Source: an uncultured bacterium
Lineage (GTDB): Bacteria; Vulcanimicrobiota; Vulcanimicrobiia; Vulcanimicrobiales; Vulcanimicrobiaceae
Direction: 5' to 3'
Assembly (NCBI GenBank): GCA_903829325.1
Contig: CAIKPM010000007.1
Coordinates: forward strand, 1-42,796
DNA: 42,796 nucleotides
The stretch's first letter is position 1, and every line of letters begins with the position of its first letter. The notes beneath the pieces were generated by a model. The model was not told where the DNA came from. It did no database searches and was given only the letters and a program-made list of their open reading frames with translations. Of this stretch, positions 9,186 to 15,597 are shown piece after piece. A program made the position numbers and the translations under genes.

Positions 9186-9988
9186 GCCTCGGGCTGCTCA
9201 AAGCTATAGCGTCCAAACCCAGCTTCGTTAAAGACCTTGAGATATTGGCGCGTCGCATTATCGAGATCCAAGTGATCGCCTTTGCGGCGAAAGCCGCGCT
9301 GCGCCGCGAATTCCTCGAGAGTGGGCAGCGTTTCGCTGGGGATGCCGGCGGTACCGTGGTGCTCGGTCCAATACTGGTGGATACGTTCGATGACCGTGCG
9401 CGCATCGTAGCGTTCACGCGGCAGCGCCCCCGTCAACGCTAACATCCATTGTCCCGTTTCAGTCACAATTTTCGGCATCAAAATACCGGGCGAATCGAGT
9501 AACTCCAAACGTGGCGATACCCGAAACCACTGCAAGGATTTCGTTACCCCCGCTCGATTCTCAACTTTAGCAACATTGCGTCCCACTAAACCGTTGATCA
9601 CCGTTGACTTCCCCGCATTGGGAATTCCCACGATCATGATGCGACCCGTGCCTTTTTTTTGAAACGAGCCTTCGAGCAGCATGATCAATTTCTTGAGATC
9701 GCCCTGGCGCTTCCCGTCGATCGCGATACTACCGACCTGACCAGCCGGTTTGCTTGCAACCCACGCTGCGGTAATGGTCGGGTCTGCTAAGTCAGCGCGA
9801 GAATACACCCGAACCCAGGGCCTCCGAGCCGCAATCTGTTCGAGTGCTGGATTCGCACTCAGCCGCGGCAAGCGGGCATCCACAATTTCCACGACCACGT
9901 CGACAACCGCCAGACGCTCTTCCATACGCCGCAAACTGGCAGCCATATGGCCGGGAAACCACTGGATATGCGGATCACGCTGCTCCAT
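9182..9988 (-). CDS. rbgA: Ribosome biogenesis GTPase RbgA/YlqF
   Basis: This is a circularly permuted GTPase that matures the large ribosomal subunit. The N-terminus has the family signature IQWFPGHMA (residues 8-16). As expected for the permuted order, G4 precedes G1: G1 is GIPNAGKST (121-129), followed by GVTK (147-150) and G3 DSPG (165-168). The G4 site, normally NKxD, reads SRAD (63-66), so the Asn and Lys are replaced and only the Asp remains. The C-terminal ~90 residues form the usual helical domain. It lies between lepB and rnhB, a common order. Start ATG 9988. Confidence 0.93.
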   Translation of the reverse strand: MEQRDPHIQWFPGHMAASLRRMEERLAVVDVVVEIVDARLPRLSANPALEQIAARRPWVRVYSRADLADPTITAAWVASKPAGQVGSIAIDGKRQGDLKKLIMLLEGSFQKKGTGRIMIVGIPNAGKSTVINGLVGRNVAKVENRAGVTKSLQWFRVSPRLELLDSPGILMPKIVTETGQWMLALTGALPRERYDARTVIERIHQYWTEHHGTAGIPSETLPTLEEFAAQRGFRRKGDHLDLDNATRQYLKVFNEAGFGRYSFEQPEA

Positions 9989-10005
9989 TTTAGCAACCTG
10001 CCGAA

Positions 10006-10755
10006 TTAGCGTAACAAGTGCAGATGGTTCAATGGATAAAACAGGAAAAATGCGTGCCCGGTAAATTGTGCATGCTGGCCTTGGAGCGGTCCAGTCGCAA
10101 AAGTCCCACCGGCCTGAGCAAAGCCCCAGATATGCGAATCTTCCGAGTCATTGCGATTATCACCGAACATCAGGTAACAATTCGGGGGGATGCGATCCGG
10201 AGCGGTCCATTGCGAGCGCGGGGGAATATTGGCCGAATCTGGCTCCAGACGGACCCCATCAACATAAATCCCATAATTTCTCACTTCGAGATCGTACGCC
10301 GGATGCTGGGCAATGTATGGCTCGATTAATGCCTTACCGTTGCGATACACGATCCCGTCTTGCACGCGAAGTGTATCTCCTGGCAAACCGATGATGCGCT
10401 TGATGAAATCACTCGGCGAAGGAATCGGCGGCTTGAAAACTACGATATCGCCATGCTGGGGATGGGTAAAACGATACTCGAATTCGTTCACCAACAACAC
10501 ATCGCGAATTTGCAAGGTAGGTTCCATCGAGCCCGATGGAATGTAGAATGTGCGGACCACGAACGTGATCAAAAAGAGCGCGACAAAACCCGCAACGATA
10601 AACGCTTCAAGATACTCGCGCAGCACAAAAACGAAACCCTCATAATCCCAATGCGCAAAACGAGTGCGCATATACCCATGAGCCACCGGAAGACCGAGGG
10701 CAAAACGTAGGGCGATGAGTGCGCAGATGAAGAGTAAGAGTTGGAGTGGGGTCAC
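10006..10755 (-). CDS. lepB: Signal peptidase I
   Basis: LepB is the membrane serine protease that removes signal peptides from exported proteins. The catalytic Ser is S76 in SGSMEPTL and the general-base Lys is K119 in KRIIGLPGD. Box E is present as GDNRNDSEDSHIWG. Two hydrophobic segments, ~4-24 and ~50-70, precede the catalytic domain. Start is GTG 10755, nine bases after the rplS stop. Its clients in this window would include the proteins starting at 21504 and 28631. Confidence 0.95.
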   Translation of the reverse strand: MTPLQLLLFICALIALRFALGLPVAHGYMRTRFAHWDYEGFVFVLREYLEAFIVAGFVALFLITFVVRTFYIPSGSMEPTLQIRDVLLVNEFEYRFTHPQHGDIVVFKPPIPSPSDFIKRIIGLPGDTLRVQDGIVYRNGKALIEPYIAQHPAYDLEVRNYGIYVDGVRLEPDSANIPPRSQWTAPDRIPPNCYLMFGDNRNDSEDSHIWGFAQAGGTFATGPLQGQHAQFTGHAFFLFYPLNHLHLLR

Positions 10756-10764
10756 TGGGGCGCG

Positions 10765-11124
10765 TTACGCGCTTGCCCGGACAGGCTTCCGCTCTTTGAT
10801 GCGAGCGGCTTTCCCAATACGATCCGCCAGATAATAGAGACGACTCCGACGCACAATGCCACGCTTGGTTACTTCAACTTTGTCAACCCGCGGGCTATGG
10901 ATCAGGAAGGTCCGCTCAACACCGACGCCATGCGCGACGCGACGAACCGTGAACGATTCAGCCGAACTACCGCCTTCACGTACGATTACCACACCCTCGA
11001 AGACTTGAATGCGTTCTTTCCCGCCTTCAACGACCTTGACGTGGACTTTCACCGTATCGCCAGGACGGAAATCTGGAACGGAAGCTTTCGTTTGTTCTTG
11101 CTGAATCAGATCGATGACGTTCAT
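10765..11124 (-). CDS. rplS: 50S ribosomal protein L19
   Basis: L19 sits at the 30S-50S interface. The 119-residue protein contains the family pattern [23 protein letters not shown] and [13 protein letters not shown], then a basic end [21 protein letters not shown]. The ATG at 11124 fits the known N-terminus ([11 protein letters not shown]); a reading that starts at 11199 would only add a poor extension. It has its own putative promoter at 11170-11199 and sits downstream of trmD. Confidence 0.97.
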   Translation of the reverse strand: MNVIDLIQQEQTKASVPDFRPGDTVKVHVKVVEGGKERIQVFEGVVIVREGGSSAESFTVRRVAHGVGVERTFLIHSPRVDKVEVTKRGIVRRSRLYYLADRIGKAARIKERKPVRASA

Positions 11125-11169
11125 CACATAGCTCTCTCGACAATAGGTCCCCAGTAGGGCAACCCCGGC

Positions 11170-11199
11170 ATGATACCACGCCTCGAGCAGACGAAGCAA
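11170..11199 (-). promoter_or_regulatory. Putative internal promoter for rplS
   Basis: Read leftward, TTGCTT (11199-11194) and TATCAT (11175-11170) are 18 bases apart. This places the start of transcription near 11163, giving a leader of about 39 bases before the rplS ATG. The 124-base gap between trmD and rplS is the largest inside this operon, which fits extra transcription of the ribosomal gene. Consensus match only. Confidence 0.5.
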
Positions 11200-11248
11200 G
11201 AGCTAGCGGCAATCAAGCATACTCGGTGGTGCGCCGCAGGTGCCTAGC

Positions 11249-11923
11249 TCACAAAAGATCGGGACGACGCAAGCGCGTCCGTTCGCGCGAACGCTCGCGT
11301 CGCCACGCTGCAATCGCCGCATGATCGCCCGAAAGCAAGACCGGCGGAACATCGACTCCGCGAAAGCGCGGGGGGCGCGTATAGGCAGGATAGTCGAGAC
11401 CCTCGGAGCCGAACGATTCGCTGTGCAAGGACTCTTCCGTAATTGCCCCACTGAGCAGGCGCACCGTCGCATCGAGCATGAGCATCACCGGAATCTCACC
11501 GCCGGTCAGAACAAAATCACCCACGCTCAACTCTTCGCAAGGGTAGAGCGTGCTGATGCGCTCATCGATCCCCTCGTAATGCCCACAGAGAAAAATGATC
11601 CGGTCGAAGCTCGTGAGGCGTTGCGCCATCGGCTGCGTAAATAACTGCCCGGCAGGCGTCGTCAGCACAATGAGGCGACGTTCGTCGGGGGGTGCTTCCT
11701 CAAGAATGCGATCGAGAATTGCCACCAACGGTTCCAGGCACATCACCATGCCCGGACCGCCGCCATACGGTGGCGCATCTGCCCGCGCGGAGCCGACCAA
11801 GGCATCGAGTGGGTTGAGCAGGCGCACCGTCACTAAACCACGCTCAACCGCGCGACCAATAATCGACAGGCCGATCAGAGGCGCAAACATCTCCGGGAAC
11901 AGCGAGATGATGTCAATGTTCAT
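11249..11923 (-). CDS. trmD: tRNA (guanine-N1)-methyltransferase TrmD
   Basis: TrmD methylates G37 next to the anticodon and prevents +1 frameshifting. The SPOUT-fold protein of 224 aa shows ISLFPEMF, the PYGGGPGMVM loop, LCGHYEGIDERI and SVGDFVLTGGEIP, which form the knotted SAM site. YTRPPRFRG follows in the C-terminal domain, which ends rather early at RRPDLL. Start ATG 11923 lies inside the end of the upstream gene (11-base overlap). Its operon place before rplS is standard. Confidence 0.97.
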   Translation of the reverse strand: MNIDIISLFPEMFAPLIGLSIIGRAVERGLVTVRLLNPLDALVGSARADAPPYGGGPGMVMCLEPLVAILDRILEEAPPDERRLIVLTTPAGQLFTQPMAQRLTSFDRIIFLCGHYEGIDERISTLYPCEELSVGDFVLTGGEIPVMLMLDATVRLLSGAITEESLHSESFGSEGLDYPAYTRPPRFRGVDVPPVLLSGDHAAIAAWRRERSRERTRLRRPDLL

Positions 11924-12425
11924 GAGGTGGCGGCCAAGCCGCCAAAACTTCCATCACGTTGCCAATCGCATCGGTATTGGTCAAATCTTCCAAATATTCG
12001 AACAGTTGGGGCAAAGAAATCCGCTCCAACTCGGTCTTGCGCTGCAAACTGCCTTCATCAGGGCCATCATCACGCAAATAACAGCGAGATTCAATCCCTG
12101 GAGATGGTTCGCTCACGAAAGCAACGGCAAAGCTTTTCCCGCATTCTTCTTCATAGACGCGCAGAGTCGCTGGATTGAGGATTTCCACCGAGTGCGCGGC
12201 ATGATCTCGGTCAAAAATCATAACCTGTAATTCGACGCGATTGATGACATCGATAGTCCCAACCACAAAGGTATTTTTGGTCGAGAAAAAGACATTGCCC
12301 GCACGATCTCTGCTGGACATTTCGCAAAACACGCGATGATGCACGAAACGACCGAGTATCTTGCGCAACGCCGCACCAGAGGCGAGCGTCTCTACACGGT
12401 CAGCATGGGTGTAGATAATCTTCAA
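11913..12425 (-). CDS. Unknown protein in the usual rimM position, 170 aa
   Basis: Order and length (170 aa, directly upstream of trmD) are those of rimM, but I cannot find RimM's N-terminal G-x-I...G-x-x-G-E pattern or its PRC-barrel motif, so I do not assign it. The protein is soluble, mixed alpha/beta and acidic, with no signal or membrane segment. It begins at TTG 12425, whose TTGA overlaps the stop of a 21-codon ORF with an excellent Shine-Dalgarno. An in-frame stop lies a few codons upstream, so a longer start is impossible without a frameshift. M36 is a later alternative start. Confidence 0.55.
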   Translation of the reverse strand: MKIIYTHADRVETLASGAALRKILGRFVHHRVFCEMSSRDRAGNVFFSTKNTFVVGTIDVINRVELQVMIFDRDHAAHSVEILNPATLRVYEEECGKSFAVAFVSEPSPGIESRCYLRDDGPDEGSLQRKTELERISLPQLFEYLEDLTNTDAIGNVMEVLAAWPPPHEH

Positions 12426-12487
12426 CGTCTTCTGACCAGACCTTCAAAAAATCCGAACGCTCTCGTAAGGGGGTTGCGGGCGGCCAC
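12422..12487 (-). CDS. Small leader ORF, 21 codons, coupled to the next gene
   Basis: GTG 12487 is preceded at ten bases by GGAGGAG (12504-12498), the best Shine-Dalgarno in this operon. It opens 21 codons, (M)AARNPLTRAFGFFEGLVRRR, ending in TGA. The stop overlaps the TTG start of the 170-aa gene as TTGA. That gene lacks a good Shine-Dalgarno of its own, so the small ORF may deliver ribosomes to it by re-initiation. Alternatively the two frames are one protein joined by a frameshift or split by a base error. There is no codon pattern typical of an attenuation peptide. Confidence 0.4.
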   Translation of the reverse strand: MAARNPLTRAFGFFEGLVRRR

Positions 12488-12543
12488 AGACGTTTTTCTC
12501 CTCCCCCACCTAGGCACCAGAAAATCGATCTGTGGCTGCACGC

Positions 12544-12549
12544 AGTATA
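12544..12549 (-). promoter_or_regulatory. Possible -10 element of the trmD operon
   Basis: TATACT on the minus strand would start transcription near 12537, some 50 bases before the small leader ORF. No convincing -35 hexamer lies 16-18 bases upstream, so this is weak. The 138 bases between 12487 and 12626 must hold the divergent control signals for this operon and for the Tat-like gene. Confidence 0.3.
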
Positions 12550-12625
12550 ACTATCGGCAACTGCCAAAATTTCCATAGGCGAAGAATGCTATTCCTGCCG
12601 TGATCTTCTCGAATCGAGGCCCCCT

Positions 12626-12862
12626 ATGCTCTCTTTCCCTGATATGGCGCTCTTGAGCGGCGTCGCGCTGATCGTCTTCGGCCCAGAACGTATGCCGCAA
12701 ATTGCGCGGCAGGTCGGTCGATTTATTGGCGAAGTGCGCCAAACCTCAGCCAGCTTCGTGCACACCATGGAACAAGCCGCCCACGAAGCCCCGGTCTCTC
12801 ACTCAGCGCCGGCAGCACCCCCTAGTCCCGTGCACCCACCAGCCGACCCCTTGTCGCCCTAA
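12626..12862 (+). CDS. TatA/TatB-like twin-arginine translocase component
   Basis: Residues 1-40 have the family layout: a short hydrophobic helix (LLSGVALIVF), the hinge GPERMPQIARQVG, and an amphipathic helix GRFIGEVRQTSASF. A flexible Ala/Pro/Ser-rich tail of ~35 residues follows. Tat subunits form the pore that exports folded proteins. At 78 aa it is TatA-sized, but the GPERMPQ hinge is also TatB-like, so I do not choose between them. The membrane helix is short and contains few charged residues. No tatC is in the window. Start ATG 12626; Shine-Dalgarno weak. Confidence 0.75.
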   Translation: MLSFPDMALLSGVALIVFGPERMPQIARQVGRFIGEVRQTSASFVHTMEQAAHEAPVSHSAPAAPPSPVHPPADPLSP

Positions 12863-12911
12863 GCCTCGGACGTGATGCATCCATCACAAGCATCTGTATG
12901 GAGAGAATGTG

Positions 12912-13766
12912 ATGAATGCCAACCTGTTTCCCAACGCCTTCCTCAACCTGAACCAAAACCAAAATCAACAAGACTCTTTCGCCACTCCCCTTACCAACGA
13001 CAACAACTTCGCGCCGTGGGATGATCCTTTCCAAACCATGCCTGGAATGGGATTCCAGAACGACGGTTCGCAAATGCAAAACGTGACGTTCCCGTCAGGG
13101 AGTATGGGGTCTTCCAATTTTTTGGGCCAAGGAGTCCCGCCAGGTCTTTTCGCGGCGATTTCCGGTGCCATCGCGCAGTACTTCGGCGGCCAGTCAGCCG
13201 GACAAACTCAGCCATTCTGCGGAGCACTGCCCTCTGGAGCCTCGCCCACGAACGGCGGTGGCACCCATTTCCAACAAATCAATCTCTCGTCCACAGGCGA
13301 TCCCCACGATGCCATCAACGGGACCACCAGCAATGGCATGATGGAAAGCGCCCACTGGGATAATATGCAAAGCCATCGCGACCTGCTCTGCGCCCCAAGC
13401 ATCGCTGGGGGGTTCCAACTCAGCTCGCAGGCCAGTACGCCGAACGCGCAAGGAGTGACGATGAACCAGTCGATCACCGCCACGATGAATAACGGCCAGA
13501 CGGCTCTATCGCTCAACGCCAACGGCACCGCCAGCCTCAGCGAAGGCAATATCACAACCCAGCTCGCCCCGAATCAAACGATCACTCTCAACCCGGAGCT
13601 GTCGGTCACCGACAACGGCAACTCGCTGATTTTTAATGCCCAGGCAATGAACGGAGGCAATCTACAAACGACGTTGAGCACGAACGGCCAAGGTGGCGTC
13701 GATGTCAACGCCCAGGGCAACAACATCGCCCTAGGCGGCTATCTCGTCAACGCTGCCACGGCATGA
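12912..13766 (+). CDS. Asn/Gln-rich protein with a GDPH motif, unknown function
   Basis: The 284-residue protein has no Sec signal, an Asn/Gln-rich start (NLNQNQNQQ), a Gly/Ser-rich middle, then STGDPHDAINGTT (GDPH at 129-132). The beta-rich C-terminal half carries repeated polar strands such as NGQTALSLNANGTASLSEG and NGQGGVDVNAQGNNIALGGYLV. Asp-Pro in a GDPH context is the self-cleavage site in some secreted proteins (the metal-induced autocleavage domain of Bradyrhizobium NopE1, DUF1521); similarity here is at motif level only. ATG 12912 has GGAGAG six bases upstream; GTG 12909 is an alternative. Its 3' end faces a NarL-type regulator seven bases away. A secreted or surface role is inferred. 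Confidence 0.7.
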   Translation: MNANLFPNAFLNLNQNQNQQDSFATPLTNDNNFAPWDDPFQTMPGMGFQNDGSQMQNVTFPSGSMGSSNFLGQGVPPGLFAAISGAIAQYFGGQSAGQTQPFCGALPSGASPTNGGGTHFQQINLSSTGDPHDAINGTTSNGMMESAHWDNMQSHRDLLCAPSIAGGFQLSSQASTPNAQGVTMNQSITATMNNGQTALSLNANGTASLSEGNITTQLAPNQTITLNPELSVTDNGNSLIFNAQAMNGGNLQTTLSTNGQGGVDVNAQGNNIALGGYLVNAATA

Positions 13767-13773
13767 GCCTCCC

Positions 13774-14409
13774 CTAAGCGAGGCCGCTGCGGATCGCATG
13801 GACCGCGACCTGCGTCCGAGCGACCACGTTGAGCTTGGTGAAAATGCGACTAGTATGGTTCTTGACCGTTTTTTCGGTCAAGAACAATCGCTGGCCAATT
13901 TCCTTATTCGACAGCCCCTCGGCAATCAAACGCACGATCTCGAGTTCACGCGTCGAAAACTGCTCGCGCAAATCACCCGTTCCGCCACCCCGGCGGCGCA
14001 AGACGCCACCAGCCACACGCGGATCCACATACGACGACCCTTCACAGATCGAGCGAATCGCTCGACTGAGTTCCGCTGGGGCGACATCTTTCGCGACATA
14101 CCCATCGGCCCCGGCCGCAAGGCAACGCTGCATCACTTCAGGTTTGAGGTGCATCGACATGACACAGATCCGCAATTCGGCAAAGACCCGACGTACAGCC
14201 GTAATCGCGCCTTCTAACTCAAACCCGGGATCGTCTAAATCAACGAGCACAACATCGGGTTGATACTGCTCAATCGCCTCAACGGTCAGAGCTTCCGTGT
14301 CGCCCACAATCGCTAAGCCGCGATCTAAGGCCAACAAATGCGCCAGCGCCTTGCCAAACAGCGACTGACTTTCGACAATCAAGACCTTCACCGCACTGGG
14401 AACAGCCAT
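13774..14409 (-). CDS. NarL/LuxR-family response regulator
   Basis: A receiver domain (~8-125) is joined to a LuxR helix-turn-helix (~150-205). The phospho-acceptor would be D57 in VVLVDLDDP and the conserved Lys lies in VAKD. At the acidic pocket only one acid remains (IVES, where EDH or DDH is usual), which may weaken metal binding. The HTH reads LSNKEIGQRLFLTEKTVKNHTSRIF. Start ATG 14409 has GGAGG nine bases upstream. No histidine kinase adjoins it. It is a close paralogue of the regulator at 29997-30629, sharing most HTH residues and the ending AVHAI(R/K)(S/T)GLA. It probably controls the convergent GDPH gene or related targets. Confidence 0.93.
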   Translation of the reverse strand: MAVPSAVKVLIVESQSLFGKALAHLLALDRGLAIVGDTEALTVEAIEQYQPDVVLVDLDDPGFELEGAITAVRRVFAELRICVMSMHLKPEVMQRCLAAGADGYVAKDVAPAELSRAIRSICEGSSYVDPRVAGGVLRRRGGGTGDLREQFSTRELEIVRLIAEGLSNKEIGQRLFLTEKTVKNHTSRIFTKLNVVARTQVAVHAIRSGLA

Positions 14410-14468
14410 GTTCGCCTACCTCCGTGTTGACTAGTCTCCCGCCTTAGCAGCAGGTGACTTCTGTCCCC

Positions 14469-14498
14469 AGCCTACCAGGCGTGCGACTCTAGAGTCAA
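14469..14498 (-). promoter_or_regulatory. Regulator promoter with a palindrome over the -35
   Basis: Leftward TTGACT (14498-14493) and TAGGCT (14474-14469) are 18 bases apart, about 60 bases before the regulator's ATG. The perfect 12-bp palindrome GACTCTAGAGTC at 14485-14496 covers most of the -35. A dimeric regulator, possibly the gene product itself, could bind there. Confidence 0.45.
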
Positions 14499-14511
14499 GG
14501 CGAAGAACGCA

Positions 14512-14570
14512 ACAGGCATCACTCTTCACAAATCGGCTGCAAGCGCCGATATAAGAAGCATGATGCCTGT
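14512..14570. other. Long symmetric hairpin or imperfect palindrome
   Basis: ACAGGCATCA (14512-14521) pairs with TGATGCCTGT (14561-14570). Inside, after a 2x2 internal loop, CTTC (14524-14527) pairs with GAAG (14555-14558). After a 4x4 internal loop, ATCGGC (14532-14537) pairs with GCCGAT (14545-14550) around a 7-base loop. All 20 possible pairs fall in register. No U-run follows on either strand, so a simple intrinsic terminator is unlikely. It lies between the PfpI-like gene stop and the regulator promoter. A structured RNA, a stalled-transcript end or a protein-binding palindrome are all open. Apart from this and the regulator promoter, I see nothing else in 14410-14684. Confidence 0.5.
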
Positions 14571-14684
14571 AGATGTCCTTGCAAAAGCTGCGATGCTTCG
14601 CCGTCGCGTTACACCAGCTTCAGAGCGCCGAGAGCTCGTTCGCCGGCAAAGCCAGCGCGAACGACGCCAGCAACTGCGAGCCGA

Positions 14685-15257
14685 CTACACACCACTCGTA
14701 ATCGAAACGAGCTTCTCGATAATCGCGCGATTGAATTGCGGCAAATCGTGTGGATTGCGCGAGGTAATCCAGTTACCATCCGTCACGACTGGCTGATCGC
14801 GATACAAGCCACCTGCATTGCGGATATCGTCGGCGATCGCCAACAATCCCGTCAATTGGCGACCACGAACCGATTGAGCTGAAATCAAGATCTGTGGGCC
14901 ATGACCAATGCTGAACACCGGCTTCTTGGCCGCATCAAATTCGCGCACGAAACGCCGAACATCAGCGTGGGTGCGCAGAAACCCTGGGGACTGGCCACCG
15001 GGGATCAGGAGCGCGTCGAAATCTTCCGCGGTCACATCGCCGACGAGCTCTTCGGCTTTGACCGAATTGCCTTCGTCCAAGCCACGCTTGCCACGAATCT
15101 TTAATTTTGCCTTATCGTCAATGCCGACGATGGTAACAATGGCGCCAGCGGCTTCCAGGGCCAAACGAGGCTCGACGAGCTCGGATTCTTCGAAGCCATC
15201 GCCGACTAAGGCTGCAATACGGCGGCCTTCTATGGATTGATGTGATTGATGCTGCAT
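14685..15257 (-). CDS. DJ-1/PfpI-family protein lacking the nucleophile Cys
   Basis: The 190-residue protein has the class-I glutamine-amidotransferase-like fold of the PfpI group: RRIAALVGDGFEESEL at the start, DALLIPGGQSPGFLR, and the nucleophile elbow FSIGHGPQ. In active members this elbow is [AS]ICHGPQ; here position 118 is Gly (codon GGT, one base from Cys TGT). Glu in FEESEL and the following His remain. So a thiol-dependent activity (protease, chaperone or deglycase) is unlikely unless another residue substitutes. ATG 15257 follows the Rieske stop by ten bases; an upstream in-frame reading would run into that gene. Confidence 0.88.
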   Translation of the reverse strand: MQHQSHQSIEGRRIAALVGDGFEESELVEPRLALEAAGAIVTIVGIDDKAKLKIRGKRGLDEGNSVKAEELVGDVTAEDFDALLIPGGQSPGFLRTHADVRRFVREFDAAKKPVFSIGHGPQILISAQSVRGRQLTGLLAIADDIRNAGGLYRDQPVVTDGNWITSRNPHDLPQFNRAIIEKLVSITSGV

Positions 15258-15267
15258 GAAATCGGCT

Positions 15268-15597
15268 TCACGCCAAGGGGGTAGCGTTCCCCCTAAGCGC
15301 AACCTGGTCGGCTTCGATTTCGACCTCAAAGGTCGCGATCTGAGCATAATCACCCAAGGTCATCCGTCCGGTGCGCAGTTCAAAGCACCACGCGTGCCAA
15401 GGACACACCACCCGGTCGCCTTCGAGCCACCCCTCTGCAAGGGAAGCACCTTGGTGCGGGCAGGTGTTTTCGACCGCAAAGACTTCTTCGCCCAAGCGGA
15501 AGAGGGCGACATCAACGCCCGCATATTGCACGACATGCCCTTCTCCTTCGCGCAAGTCAGAGAGATGAGCGACCGTTTGAAAACCAGGCGAAGGCAC
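15268..15597 (-). CDS. Rieske [2Fe-2S] ferredoxin-like protein
   Basis: The 109-residue protein is a single Rieske domain. The cluster ligands are C46 and H48 in CPHQG and C65 and H68 in CPWHAW. The size and lack of a signal or membrane segment match the soluble ferredoxins of dioxygenase systems or NirD-like subunits. No oxygenase or reductase gene is nearby, so its electron partner is unknown. GTG 15597 shares its first base with the TAG stop of the upstream gene and has AGGAG seven bases upstream, which decides the start against a longer reading. Confidence 0.92.
   Translation of the reverse strand: MPSPGFQTVAHLSDLREGEGHVVQYAGVDVALFRLGEEVFAVENTCPHQGASLAEGWLEGDRVVCPWHAWCFELRTGRMTLGDYAQIATFEVEIEADQVALRGNATPLA

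Noticed and set aside
11913-12425. Calling this gene rimM by position
   Set aside because: No RimM N-terminal or PRC-barrel motif could be seen, so position alone is not enough.
14560-14796. Possible 78-codon rightward gene
   Set aside because: No Shine-Dalgarno, arginine-rich random-looking sequence, and its end runs antisense through the PfpI-like gene.
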